Source of the DNA: JADKFD01 sp050250665
Lineage (GTDB): Bacteria; Pseudomonadota; Gammaproteobacteria; Xanthomonadales; SZUA-5
DNA: 33,012 nucleotides
Assembly (NCBI GenBank): GCA_050250665.1
Contig: JBFWOF010000060.1
Coordinates: 1 to 33,012, forward strand
Direction: 5' to 3'
Under the pieces are notes generated by a model, which did no database searches, had not been told where the DNA came from, and saw only the letters and a list, made by a program, of their open reading frames with translations. Shown piece by piece: positions 1 to 8,805 of the stretch. Both the position numbers and the translations under genes were made by a program. Every line of letters starts with the position of its first letter. The first letter of the stretch is position 1.

Positions 1-183
1 CCGGAAAGACCCAAAACCGACACCCCATCGTGACCGATGCCGTTAGAATCCAAGCAACGCACAACCGTCAGTAGAAACCGGTCACGTTGAACCGAAACGA
101 CCGGTCACGATGAGCGAAATGCGCACCGAAAAGGGTGACTCTCCATGAACCCGTGTCGTAGCGTGTTGATTTGTGGTCTCGGA
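1..183. other. Gene-free left edge of the window
   Basis: No convincing coding region was found here. A short imprecise direct repeat is visible: ACCGGTCACGTTGA at about 78-91 and ACCGGTCACGATGA at about 101-114. The GTCACGTTG core resembles the dispersed palindromic family seen elsewhere in the window. Positions 259-416, between the next hairpin and the hmgA stop codon, also hold nothing recognisable. Confidence 0.4.
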
Positions 184-258
184 TGTAGGTTGGGCTAAGG
201 GTAGCGTGCCCAACACCAGCGTCCGTTGTTGGGCACGCTACGCTTAGCCCAACCTACA
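184..258. repeat. 75-bp near-perfect inverted repeat
   Basis: The left arm (184-215, beginning TGTAGGTTGGGCTAAG) and the right arm (227-258) are 32 bp each and complementary apart from one mismatch, separated by 11 bp. The GTAGGTTGGGCTAAG...GCCCAACA pattern resembles short palindromic intergenic repeats seen in many proteobacteria; that comparison is from memory. It lies downstream of hmgA and could fold into a long hairpin at the end of that transcript. There is no T-run to make it a classical terminator. Confidence 0.75.
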
Positions 259-416
259 GTTCACGGCCAGCGTGCAGTGCCGGACCGATACATGTGGCTC
301 GCAATGGCGCCTCGATGACGCGCATCGACAATCGGCGCAGCCTGCTTGACTCAGGACCCAGCCATCAGTTGCGCGCGCTACTACCTCACCGACAACCGGC
401 AACCGACAACCAGTCT

Positions 417-1541
417 TCAGCCACCCTTCCACGAATCCACATAGCCCCGCCACTCCACCGATTCCGCGGCCTCGGTGACGGTCAGATCGTCGCGGGTGTC
501 GATCATCACCGCGTACTCGTCGGTGGCTTCCTTGGTCTGCTTGAAGGCGCGGGTGAGGGCCTTCGGGTGCGGGCCGTGGGTGAAGCCGCAGGGGTGCAGG
601 GTGATCATGCCGGGGTGGATGTTGTCGCGGCTGAAGAATTCGCCGCGGTGGTAGAAGATGACTTCTTCGTAGTCATCGTTGTTGTGGAAGAAGGGAATCT
701 TCAGCGCGCCGGGGTCGGTCTCGAAGGGCCGCGGCACAAAGGTGCAGACCACGAAGCGATTGGCGACGAAAGTGGTATGCGCGCTCGGCGGCAGATGGTA
801 GCGGTGGCTCATCAGCGGACGGATGTCCCTGACGTTGATGCGCACCGGAAACAGATCGCCGTGCCAGCCGACCGCATCGAGCGGGTTGAAGGGGAAGGTG
901 ATCGTGGTGATGGCGTTGCGGCGCTTGACCAGCACCTTCCACTCGCCCTGCACCTGGCGCTTGAACAGCTCGTCGATGGCCGGCGCATCGAGCATGGCCG
1001 GGTCGAAGATCGCGTGCGGACCCACCAGCCCCTTGTCCGGCAGCATGTAGCTGGAATTGGTGGCTTCGATCAGCAGCAGATCGAGGGTTTCGGTGACTTC
1101 CAGGCGCCAGGAGGTCGAGCGCGGCAGCACGATGTAATCGCCGGCCTCGATGGCCATGTGGCCGTAGTCGCAGAACAGATGGCCCGAACCGTTGTGCACG
1201 AACAGCAGCTCGTCGCCGTCGGCATTGCGCACCAGATGGTCCATCGAGGCCTCACAGCGCCAGCTGCGCAGGCGCGTGTGGGCGTTGTGCATCAGCTCAT
1301 GCGCGCGCCAGGGCGTGTTGCCGTGACCGGGGAACTTGTTGGTGTCGAAGGCGCGCGGCTTCAGCGGGCCATCGAAATGGCTCCAGGCGGTCGGCGGATT
1401 CGGGTGATACATATGGCTGGCAGGACCGAAGAAGCCCTCCTTGCCCATCTCCCGCTCATAGGTCCCCTCCGGCAGATCGCAATGCGCCTGACGCGAGGCC
1501 TTGCCTTCGACTTTGGAAACGCTGATCCATTTCTTCGACAC
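417..1541 (-). CDS. hmgA: Homogentisate 1,2-dioxygenase
   Basis: This enzyme opens the ring of homogentisate to maleylacetoacetate, the step after HppD in cytoplasmic tyrosine/phenylalanine catabolism. The 374-residue cupin-like protein has the family's iron ligands in the expected order and spacing: H286 and E292 (H-x5-E in PFFHNNDDYEEV) and H322 (FTHGPHP). It belongs to the shorter bacterial form, versus about 430 residues in Pseudomonas. The start is GTG at 1541, preceded by GAGGGA with good spacing. It lies 107 bp downstream of hppD on the same strand and is probably co-transcribed, although a palindromic repeat pair fills the gap. Fumarylacetoacetase and maleylacetoacetate isomerase genes are not in the window. 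The family call is firm. Confidence 0.93.
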   Translation of the reverse strand: MSKKWISVSKVEGKASRQAHCDLPEGTYEREMGKEGFFGPASHMYHPNPPTAWSHFDGPLKPRAFDTNKFPGHGNTPWRAHELMHNAHTRLRSWRCEASMDHLVRNADGDELLFVHNGSGHLFCDYGHMAIEAGDYIVLPRSTSWRLEVTETLDLLLIEATNSSYMLPDKGLVGPHAIFDPAMLDAPAIDELFKRQVQGEWKVLVKRRNAITTITFPFNPLDAVGWHGDLFPVRINVRDIRPLMSHRYHLPPSAHTTFVANRFVVCTFVPRPFETDPGALKIPFFHNNDDYEEVIFYHRGEFFSRDNIHPGMITLHPCGFTHGPHPKALTRAFKQTKEATDEYAVMIDTRDDLTVTEAAESVEWRGYVDSWKGG

Positions 1542-1557
1542 GCCGATTCCCTCACCG

Positions 1558-1642
1558 GTAGGTCACGTTGACTGCGCAGCAGGCTACGTGACGGAACAAC
1601 TGCCGATATCACGTAGGCCGCTGCGCGGCCAACGTGACCTAC
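1558..1642. repeat. Inverted pair of GTAGGTCACGTTG palindromic elements
   Basis: One copy reads GTAGGTCACGTTG...CTACGTGAC and the second follows in inverted orientation, ending CAACGTGACCTAC at 1642. Each copy is about 35 bp and itself palindromic. The pair lies between hppD and hmgA, so it would be part of a shared transcript. Related copies occur near 3.5, 8.8, 17.6 and 29.3 kb, which makes this a REP-like dispersed family. Confidence 0.8.
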
Positions 1643-1648
1643 GAAAAG

Positions 1649-2725
1649 CTACAGCACGCCGCGGCGCATCTGGTCGCGTTCGATGGACTCGAACAGGGCC
1701 TTGAAATTGCCCTCGCCGAAACCTTCGTTGCCCTTGCGCTGAATGATCTCGAAGAAGATCGGGCCGATGTTGGTCTCGGTGAAGATCTGCAGCAATTTCT
1801 TGGTCTTGGTCTCCGGATCGGCGTCGATCAGGATGCGGTTCCTGGTCATCCGGGCCACGTCTTCGCCATGTCCCGGGACGCGCTCGTCGATGACATCAAA
1901 ATAGGTGTCAGGCGTATGTAAAAAGCTCACCCCGGCCGCGCGCATGGCTTCAACCGTGGCGTAGATGTCGTTGGTGAAACAGGCGATGTGCTGGATACCC
2001 TCGCCGTGATACTGATCGAGGTATTCGTTGATCTGCGATTTCGGATCATTCGACTCATTCAGCGGTATCCGCACCACGCCATCGGGCGCGGTCATGGCCT
2101 TGGACACCAGGCCGGTCTTGGCACCCTTGATGTCGAAGTAGCGGATCTCGCGGAATCCGAACAGGCGCTCGTAATAGTTCGACCACTTTTCCATGTTGCC
2201 GAAATACAGATTGTGGGTCAGATGATCGATGAAGGTCAGGCCAAAACCGACCGGCTCGTGTTCGACGCTGTCGAAGTACACGAAGTCGGCGGCATAGGGA
2301 TCGGTACCGTCGGTCACCAGATACAGCATGCAGTCACCGATGCCCTTGATCACCGGCGCATCGACCGCTCGGGTGTCGGCCTTGTGAGTGATGGCTTCGG
2401 CGCCGCGGGTGGTCACTTCGGCGCAGACTTCCTCGCCGTCGCGCACGCGAATGGCAAAGCCGCAGGCACAGGGACCGTGCTGTGCGGCGAAGTCGGCGGC
2501 AAAGGAATCGGGCTCTTCGTTGACCAGGAAGTTGACGCCGCCCTGGCGATACAGTGTGATTGCCTTGCGCGCGTGTTTCGCGACCGCGGTGAAGCCCATG
2601 CTGCGGAAAAGTGCATGCAGACCGGTCGCGTCGGGCGCCGCAAATTCGACGAATTCGAAACCGTGGATGCCGAGCGGATTGGGCATACCGGTCGGCGTCT
2701 CGGCTGACTGAAGCTGAGCGTTCAT
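1649..2725 (-). CDS. hppD: 4-hydroxyphenylpyruvate dioxygenase
   Basis: The enzyme converts 4-hydroxyphenylpyruvate to homogentisate using Fe(II) and O2, feeding HmgA encoded downstream. The 358-residue protein has two vicinal-oxygen-chelate halves. The iron site is in the C-terminal half: H168 (FIDHLTHN), H246 (GIQHIACF) and E326 (FFEIIQRKGN), matching the family spacing, and the ending KALFESIERDQMRRGVL is typical. ATG at 2725 follows TTGAGGACC with good spacing. A TATAAT box and palindrome upstream, plus the divergent MarR gene, suggest regulated expression of hppD-hmgA. Confidence 0.95.
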   Translation of the reverse strand: MNAQLQSAETPTGMPNPLGIHGFEFVEFAAPDATGLHALFRSMGFTAVAKHARKAITLYRQGGVNFLVNEEPDSFAADFAAQHGPCACGFAIRVRDGEEVCAEVTTRGAEAITHKADTRAVDAPVIKGIGDCMLYLVTDGTDPYAADFVYFDSVEHEPVGFGLTFIDHLTHNLYFGNMEKWSNYYERLFGFREIRYFDIKGAKTGLVSKAMTAPDGVVRIPLNESNDPKSQINEYLDQYHGEGIQHIACFTNDIYATVEAMRAAGVSFLHTPDTYFDVIDERVPGHGEDVARMTRNRILIDADPETKTKKLLQIFTETNIGPIFFEIIQRKGNEGFGEGNFKALFESIERDQMRRGVL

Positions 2726-2780
2726 GGGTGGTCCTCAAGGCGATTGTGCTGCGCTGCAAATTGCCAGCGCGGGTATGACC

Positions 2781-2786
2781 ATTATA
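2781..2786 (-). promoter_or_regulatory. Predicted -10 box of the hppD promoter
   Basis: Read on the minus strand this is a perfect TATAAT, about 55 bases upstream of the hppD ATG. No good -35 hexamer is visible at 16-18 bp. The spacer region is instead filled by the adjacent palindrome. A leader of roughly 50 nt is expected. The assignment is by pattern only. Confidence 0.55.
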
Positions 2787-2801
2787 GTTTCAATTGAAAC
2801 T
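2786..2801. promoter_or_regulatory. 16-bp perfect palindrome, likely MarR operator
   Basis: AGTTTCAATTGAAACT is a perfect palindrome with 8-bp half-sites. It overlaps the last base of the hppD TATAAT box and covers the -10/-35 spacer. It lies between hppD and a divergent MarR-family gene. MarR dimers typically bind palindromes of this size over promoters, so repression of hppD-hmgA and perhaps autoregulation is a reasonable inference. The effector is unknown; homogentisate or 4-hydroxyphenylpyruvate are natural guesses. Confidence 0.6.
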
Positions 2802-2821
2802 TTCAGGGTAGAGGTGGAGCA

Positions 2822-2913
2822 GTGAAAGGTAGTTCGTCAAAGGTAAACTGCATCGTGAGCCAGGGGGCGCCAGCACCTTCGCTTTTCTTGACGTCCCACC
2901 TTTCACCTTTCAC
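2822..2913. repeat. Iteron-armed inverted-repeat element (copy A)
   Basis: The right arm (2887-2913), read on the minus strand, is GTGAAAGGTGAAAGGT followed by GGGACGTCAAG, 27 bp. The left arm (2822-2848) is a degenerate copy, GTGAAAGGTAGTTCGTCAAA followed by GGTAAAC. The arms match the family seen at 9805-9968 and 20075-20425. This copy sits in the hppD/marR divergent region and ends 12 bp before the marR start, so it forms most of the marR leader. Confidence 0.6.
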
Positions 2914-2925
2914 CTGGAACACGCC

Positions 2926-3450
2926 ATGAAGCCCGAGCGAAGCAAGCGCACGGCGACCGCCCCCATCCTCGATCTCGAGCGTTTTCTGCCCTATCGACTG
3001 TCGGTGCTGTCGAACACCGTCAGCCATGCGATTGCCGAGATGTATGGCGAGCGCTATCAGCTCAGCGTGACCCAATGGCGGGTGCTGGCGGTGGTCGGGC
3101 GCTTCCCCGATCTGTCTGCGGTGGAAGTGGCCGAGCGCACCAAGATGGACAAGGTGGCCGTGAGTCGCGCGGTGGCCGAACTGATCCGCGATGGTCGACT
3201 CGATCGCAGCACGGATCGCAAGGATCGACGGCGCTCGGTACTGAACCTCAGCGCCGATGGCAGGGCCGTCTACAACGAAGTCGCGCCGCTGGCGCTGGCC
3301 TGCGAGGCCCGTCTGCAATCGGTACTGAGCAACAGCGAACGCACCGCCCTGGAACGGATTCTCGACAAGCTGACCACCGCCGGTGTCGCCATGCTGCTCA
3401 CCGGTGAAGACCTCGGCATGAATCCCCGCAAGGTGCGCGCCAAGCCCTGA
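2926..3450 (+). CDS. MarR-family transcriptional regulator
   Basis: A 174-residue winged-helix protein. The DNA-binding region spans about residues 45-115: LSVTQWRVLAVVGRFPDLSA leads into the helix-turn-helix, the recognition helix is about 75-90 (DKVAVSRAVAELIRDG), and the wing carries the charged DRKDRRRSVLNLS. Flanking helices would form the dimer interface. It is divergent from hppD-hmgA, and a perfect palindrome lies in the promoter between them, so it most likely controls tyrosine catabolism and itself. ATG at 2926 is preceded only by a weak GGA. Family assignment is firm; the target and ligand are inferred. Confidence 0.88.
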   Translation: MKPERSKRTATAPILDLERFLPYRLSVLSNTVSHAIAEMYGERYQLSVTQWRVLAVVGRFPDLSAVEVAERTKMDKVAVSRAVAELIRDGRLDRSTDRKDRRRSVLNLSADGRAVYNEVAPLALACEARLQSVLSNSERTALERILDKLTTAGVAMLLTGEDLGMNPRKVRAKP

Positions 3451-3471
3451 ATTCCGCGTCACCGGCTGGAA

Positions 3472-3549
3472 GTAGATCACGTGGACCCGAAGGGTCTAGG
3501 TGACAGCTCGGCGCGTCACTTGGGCCGCGGTGCGGCCGACCTGACCTAC
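3472..3549. repeat. Two degenerate GTAGGTCACGTTG-family palindromes
   Basis: The first copy (3472-3504) begins GTAGATCAC and ends GGTCTAGGTGAC. The second (about 3515-3549) is inverted and ends GACCTGACCTAC. Both resemble the cleaner copies at 1558-1642 and 17601-17680. They lie just after marR in the gap before the convergent transporter gene. Confidence 0.6.
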
Positions 3550-3638
3550 GTCAGGCTCAATCGCATCTTGCCTGTTCCCTGACATCGGCATGATCCGCCA
3601 AACTCGGCACGAGCGACTTGCGGGATCCCCCAAACGCA

Positions 3639-3665
3639 ATCGGCCGGGCATCAAGCCCGGCCGAT
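3639..3665. terminator. Hairpin between convergent marR and POT genes
   Basis: ATCGGCCGGGC, a 5-nt loop ATCAA, and GCCCGGCCGAT form a perfect 11-bp GC-rich stem. It lies 27 bp downstream of the POT transporter stop codon and 189 bp after the marR stop. Read on the minus strand the stem is followed by GCGTTTGG, so the U-tract is short. It could act as a bidirectional end but is not a textbook intrinsic terminator. Confidence 0.5.
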
Positions 3666-3691
3666 CCGATCAAGCCAAAGCGCGCCTGAGA

Positions 3692-5044
<1,353 letters not shown>

Positions 5045-5171
5045 ACGCTGCTCCTTGTCTGGTGCGGATGGCTGGCGTTTCGGTGGCGCAGGTCTACGCG
5101 TTCGTGAGGAATCAGTCAAACTCTGGGCGTGCTGCAACGCAGCATTCATCAGACCATCGTCGCCGCTAGCG

Positions 5172-5543
5172 TCAGGATTCGATGGTCCGATAGGTGCCGG
5201 AGTTGCGATCCAGCCAGTGCACCTGCGTCGCACCGTCGGCTCGCAACCAGTGCACGGCCTTTTTCACCAAAGGATGGACAAGGTCTCGCTCACTCAGGCG
5301 GCTCTGCTCTCCGTTCGCGCCCCATCCAAGCAAGCTGACGGTGTCGGCTGTGTCATCGTATCGCCGAGCGCATAGCACTGCTCCGGCGTGTGAAAAGGCA
5401 TACAGTCTGTAGGCGTAGTAGTACCGATGGTAACCGCGCTCATCGGGCTCTTCGGCGTCGACGTAGTGTTGCCACTGCACGTCCATGGACGGACCAAGGT
5501 GGGCGCCACGCTCAATCACGGCCCCACCCGTGGTCTCAGCCAC
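5172..5543 (-). CDS. Small uncharacterised protein overlapping the proS end
   Basis: Not recognised. The 123-residue frame starts at GTG 5543, overlapping the proS stop (TGA at 5536-5538), an arrangement that allows translational coupling. An alternative ATG at 5486 gives 104 residues. The product is soluble-looking and aromatic-rich, with HRYYYAYRLYAFSHAGAVLC (about 39-58) then ARRYDDTADTVSLLGW. There is no signal peptide or membrane segment. Protein-like composition, no competing frame and tight spacing favour a real gene. It could be a fast-evolving lineage-specific protein; no function is proposed. Confidence 0.6.
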   Translation of the reverse strand: MAETTGGAVIERGAHLGPSMDVQWQHYVDAEEPDERGYHRYYYAYRLYAFSHAGAVLCARRYDDTADTVSLLGWGANGEQSRLSERDLVHPLVKKAVHWLRADGATQVHWLDRNSGTYRTIES

Positions 5544-7251
5544 GAATGGCCAAGATCAGCCACTCGACAAAACCCTCGACCGGTTTCATCTCGTTGGCTT
5601 CGGCGCGGCGTGATCGATATTCGTACTGCCCGGCATCCAGACCGCGTTCGCCGATGACCACACGATGCGGAATGCCGATCAGTTCCTGGTCGGCGAACAT
5701 GGCGCCGGGGCGTACGCCCTTGCGGTCGTCGAGCAGCACATCCAGACCGGCAGCACTGAGTTCGGCATAGAGCTTTTCGGCGGCCTCGCGAACGCGCTCG
5801 CTGCGATCCATGCCCAGCGGCAGCACCGCCACATGGAAGGGCGCGATCGCCTCCGGCCAGAGGATGCCGCTGGCATCGTGATTCTGTTCGATGGCAGCGG
5901 CAACGATGCGGCTGACGCCGATGCCGTAGCAACCCATGAACATGGTGCGGGCCTTGCCGTTCTCGTCGAGCACCTGGGCGCCCATGGCCTCTGCGTACTT
6001 CTGCCCGAGCTGGAAGACATGTCCGACTTCGATACCGCGGGCAATCGACCAGGTACCCATGCCATTCGGGGCAGCCTCGCCGGCAACGACATTGCGCACA
6101 TCGGCCACCAGATCGGGCTCAGGCAGGTCACGACCCCAGTTGACACCGCTCAGATGGAAGCCGGTCTCGTTGGCACCGACCACCATGTCGGCCAGCGCCG
6201 CCACGCTGCGATCGGCGATCACGGTGATGGCCTTCGCCGGCGCCACCGGACCGATGAAGCCGGGCACCGAGCCCAGATGCGCAAGGATCTCGGCCTCGGT
6301 GGCGAGACGATGCTCGGACAGTCCGGCCAGCTTCTGCAGCTTGATCTCGTTGACCGAATGGTCGCCACGCACCAGCACCAGCACGAAGCCCTGCTCGCCA
6401 ACCACCGCCACCGACTTGACCGTGCGCGCCAGCGGCAAACCCAGCAACTCGGCCACTTCCTCGCAAGTCTTCTGCGTGGGCGTGGACACCTTGGTCATCG
6501 ATTCGGCGGGCGCGGCGCGCGGAGCCGCGGGCGCGGCCGCCTCGGCCAACTCGACATTGGCGGCGTAGTTGCCCTCGCTGGTGAAGGCGATGGCGTCTTC
6601 GCCGGAGTCGGCCAGTACGTGGAACTCGTGCGAACCCGAGCCACCGATGGCGCCGGTATCGGCAGCCACGGCACGGAATTTCAGGCCCAGCCGGGTGAAG
6701 ATTCGGGTGTAGGCCTCGTACATGTTCTGGTACTCGCGCTGCATGCACTCGGTATCCAGATGGAAGGAGTAGGCGTCCTTCATCAGGAACTCGCGGGCGC
6801 GCATCACGCCGAAGCGCGGGCGGATCTCGTCGCGGAACTTGGTCTGGATCTGGTAGAAATTGATCGGCAGCTGCTTGTACGAACGCAGTTCGTTGCGGGC
6901 GAAGTCGGTGATCACTTCCTCATGCGTGGGGCCGTAGCAGAACTCGGATTCCTTGCGGTCCTTGATCTTCAGCAGCTGCCCGCCGAACTTCTGCCAGCGC
7001 TCGGTTTCTTCCCACAGCTCGCGCGGCTGGATCGAGGGCATCAGCAGCTCCAGCGCCCCGGCGCGATTCATTTCCTCACGGACGATGGCCTCGACTTTAC
7101 GCATCACCCGCAAGCCCAGCGGCGACCAGGTGTAGATGCCGGCGGCGATCTTGCGGATCATGCCGGCACGCAGCATCAACTGTTGACTGACGATATCGGC
7201 GTCAGCGGGAGTTTCCTTGACCGTGGCAAGGTGGAATCGGGAAATGCGCAT
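5536..7251 (-). CDS. proS: Prolyl-tRNA synthetase
   Basis: Charges tRNA-Pro with proline. The 571-residue length matches the bacterial type (572 in E. coli). Class II motifs are visible: motif 1 region at 60-75, the GPTHEE loop at 108-113, motif 2 (KFRDEIRPRFGVMRAREFLM, 138-157), and motif 3 (GCYGIGVSRIVAAAIEQ). Between motifs 2 and 3 (about 220-400) is the YbaK-like insertion domain that edits mischarged Ala-tRNA-Pro. The anticodon-binding domain is at the C-terminus. Start ATG at 7251. Downstream the small gene overlaps its stop. Confidence 0.97.
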   Translation of the reverse strand: MRISRFHLATVKETPADADIVSQQLMLRAGMIRKIAAGIYTWSPLGLRVMRKVEAIVREEMNRAGALELLMPSIQPRELWEETERWQKFGGQLLKIKDRKESEFCYGPTHEEVITDFARNELRSYKQLPINFYQIQTKFRDEIRPRFGVMRAREFLMKDAYSFHLDTECMQREYQNMYEAYTRIFTRLGLKFRAVAADTGAIGGSGSHEFHVLADSGEDAIAFTSEGNYAANVELAEAAAPAAPRAAPAESMTKVSTPTQKTCEEVAELLGLPLARTVKSVAVVGEQGFVLVLVRGDHSVNEIKLQKLAGLSEHRLATEAEILAHLGSVPGFIGPVAPAKAITVIADRSVAALADMVVGANETGFHLSGVNWGRDLPEPDLVADVRNVVAGEAAPNGMGTWSIARGIEVGHVFQLGQKYAEAMGAQVLDENGKARTMFMGCYGIGVSRIVAAAIEQNHDASGILWPEAIAPFHVAVLPLGMDRSERVREAAEKLYAELSAAGLDVLLDDRKGVRPGAMFADQELIGIPHRVVIGERGLDAGQYEYRSRRAEANEMKPVEGFVEWLILAIRG

Positions 7252-7302
7252 GGCGGAGGCCTGAGGGCAAAGCCCGCGATTGTAGCGCGCGGCGCGCCTC
7301 TT

Positions 7303-7327
7303 GTAGGAGCGCCCTCGCGGCGCGACC
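7303..7327 (+). repeat. GTAGGAGCG REP-like element
   Basis: GTAGGAGCGCCCTCGCGGCG followed by CGACC. It belongs to the same family as copies at 8678-8702, 10826-10900 and in the right-end array. It lies upstream of proS, in a 120-bp stretch with no other recognisable signal. Confidence 0.7.
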
Positions 7328-7370
7328 GCGCGGCCAGTTCCCGCGCCGGCGCAGCGGTCTCGCCGTAGAG

Positions 7371-7763
7371 AGCGGAGAATCCGCAGATGTCACCGATGAA
7401 CACAGATGTTCAAGCCACGAAGTCCAACGCCTGCCTAGCATTTGCGCATCGAACAAACAGGATTTCTACTGCTCCTCGCTGTCATCTGCGGCCATCGGCG
7501 ACATCTGCGGACCATGGCTTTTCGGTTCACTGCGCTACATCTGCGGCCAGGCCGAGGCTTGCCAAGGATCCGCAAACTTCATGAAGCGGAGAATCCGCAG
7601 ATGTCACCGATGAACGCAGATGTTCAAGCCACGAAGTCAGATGCCTGCAAGGCATGAGCGCGGTAGAACACTGAATATCTGCAGCCCTTTGCTGTCATCT
7701 GCGGCCATCGGCGACATCTGCGGACCATGGCTTTTCGGTTCACTGCGCTACATCTGCGGCCAG
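7371..7763. repeat. Two tandem copies of a ~185-bp repeat
   Basis: Copy 1 runs about 7371-7559 and copy 2 about 7587-7768. Each begins AGCGGAGAATCCGCAGATGT, has a variable middle, and ends with CATCTGCGGCCATCGGCGAC, CCATGGCTTTTCGGTTCACT and ACATCTGCGGCCAGG. Start and end are partly complementary (CCGCAGATGT against ACATCTGCGG), so each copy can fold back on itself. The last ~20 bases of copy 2 encode the C-terminus of the next gene. No transposase is present. Confidence 0.8.
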
Positions 7764-8521
7764 GCTGAGGCGTCCAGGGTTTCGCGGTAGGCGTGCCAGG
7801 CGGCGTAGGCCAGCCAGGGCATGATGATGGCGAGGCCGAGGAAGGCGGTGGCGAAGCCGACGGCGGTCAGCAGGGCAATCAGCGCGGCCCAGCAGATCAT
7901 CGTGAACTTGTTGCGCAGCACCGCATTCACGCTGGAGATGCAGGCGGTGATCATGTCGACATCGCGGTCGGCAATCATCGGCAGCGAGAAGGCGGCGGTG
8001 GCGAAGGTGACCGCAGCGAAGATCGACCCGACGGCCGATCCTATGGCCAGGAACTCGATCAGCGAAGCGGCATCGCCGGCTTCGGCCGGAAAGAACACAT
8101 TGATCATCATGCCGGCGCGTGACCACAGCAGCAGGATCACCAGTTGCGCCAATGCGAATACGCCGGCCTGGCCCATGACCCGGCGCGCCAGCGTGAAGGA
8201 ATGCCGCAGAGTCGGTTGGCGACCGCTACCGAGTTCGCGACTGACGCAGTACAGGCCAACCGCCAGCAGGGGCGCGATGAACACGAATCCCGACAGCAAG
8301 GTCGCCAGCAGGGCGAAGCGTCCCAGCCACCAGGCCAGCGCCGAGACGCCCACGCTGACGACCACGATGACGCCGCCAAAGATCAGGCTGAGGCCGGGTT
8401 CCCGTTTGAAATCCTGCCAACCCAGACGCAACCAGCGCAGCGGCGCCGCCGGTGTCAGATCGGCGCAAGGTACCACGAAGGGCCGCTCATCCTCGGGCCT
8501 GGGCTGGGGTGCTGGCTGCAT
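7748..8521 (-). CDS. DUF2189-like integral membrane protein
   Basis: A 257-residue inner-membrane protein of unknown function. It has a short cytoplasmic N-terminus (PFVVPCADLTPAAPLRWLRL), then about six hydrophobic segments, including LIFGGVIVVVSVGVSALAWW, LLATLLSGFVFIAPLLAVGL and IALLTAVGFATAFLGLAII. This layout matches what I recall of the DUF2189 family. ATG at 8521 is preferred because GAGAG precedes it; ATG at 8563 adds 14 residues without a clear ribosome site. The final codons, including the TAG at 7748-7750, lie inside the repeat copy ending near 7763, so the C-terminus may have been altered when the repeat inserted. Confidence 0.72.
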   Translation of the reverse strand: MQPAPQPRPEDERPFVVPCADLTPAAPLRWLRLGWQDFKREPGLSLIFGGVIVVVSVGVSALAWWLGRFALLATLLSGFVFIAPLLAVGLYCVSRELGSGRQPTLRHSFTLARRVMGQAGVFALAQLVILLLWSRAGMMINVFFPAEAGDAASLIEFLAIGSAVGSIFAAVTFATAAFSLPMIADRDVDMITACISSVNAVLRNKFTMICWAALIALLTAVGFATAFLGLAIIMPWLAYAAWHAYRETLDASAWPQM

Positions 8522-8677
8522 GAGCGCTCTCGTGGACGCATCGGCCTCTGGCCGGTGCGCCATGCTGACCGGTCACGGCGTTCGGGGATTTGATGTGGGT
8601 CAGATCGGTTGCGACGCGAGGTCGCGCTTACCAGCCTTGCTGGCCTCGACGAATCCCGCACGCATACCGAAACCGAC

Positions 8678-8794
8678 GTAGGAGCGCCCTTGCGGCGCGA
8701 CCCTCCTTGCCGTCGGCTCGAATCTCCCCGTGCAAGTCGTCAGCCGGCCGACCTGCATCGTCACGTAGCCCGCGGTGCGGGCAACGTGACCTAC
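8678..8794. repeat. Two REP-type elements in the DUF2189-etfA gap
   Basis: GTAGGAGCGCCCTTGCGGCG followed by CGACC lies at 8678-8702. A palindrome of the other family, GTCACGTAGCC...CAACGTGACCTAC, lies at 8760-8794, 11 bp before the etfA stop codon. Both families are dispersed across the window. The rest of this roughly 285-bp gap shows nothing else. Confidence 0.7.
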
Positions 8795-8805
8795 AACAGC
8801 ACGGC

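Noticed and set aside
294..1571. Plus-strand open frame of 425 codons opposite hmgA
   Set aside because: The minus-strand protein carries all three iron ligands and family sequence; the plus frame has biased, motif-free composition typical of GC-rich antisense.
5665..7368. Plus-strand open frame of 567 codons opposite proS
   Set aside because: A shadow of proS, whose class II synthetase motifs are unambiguous.
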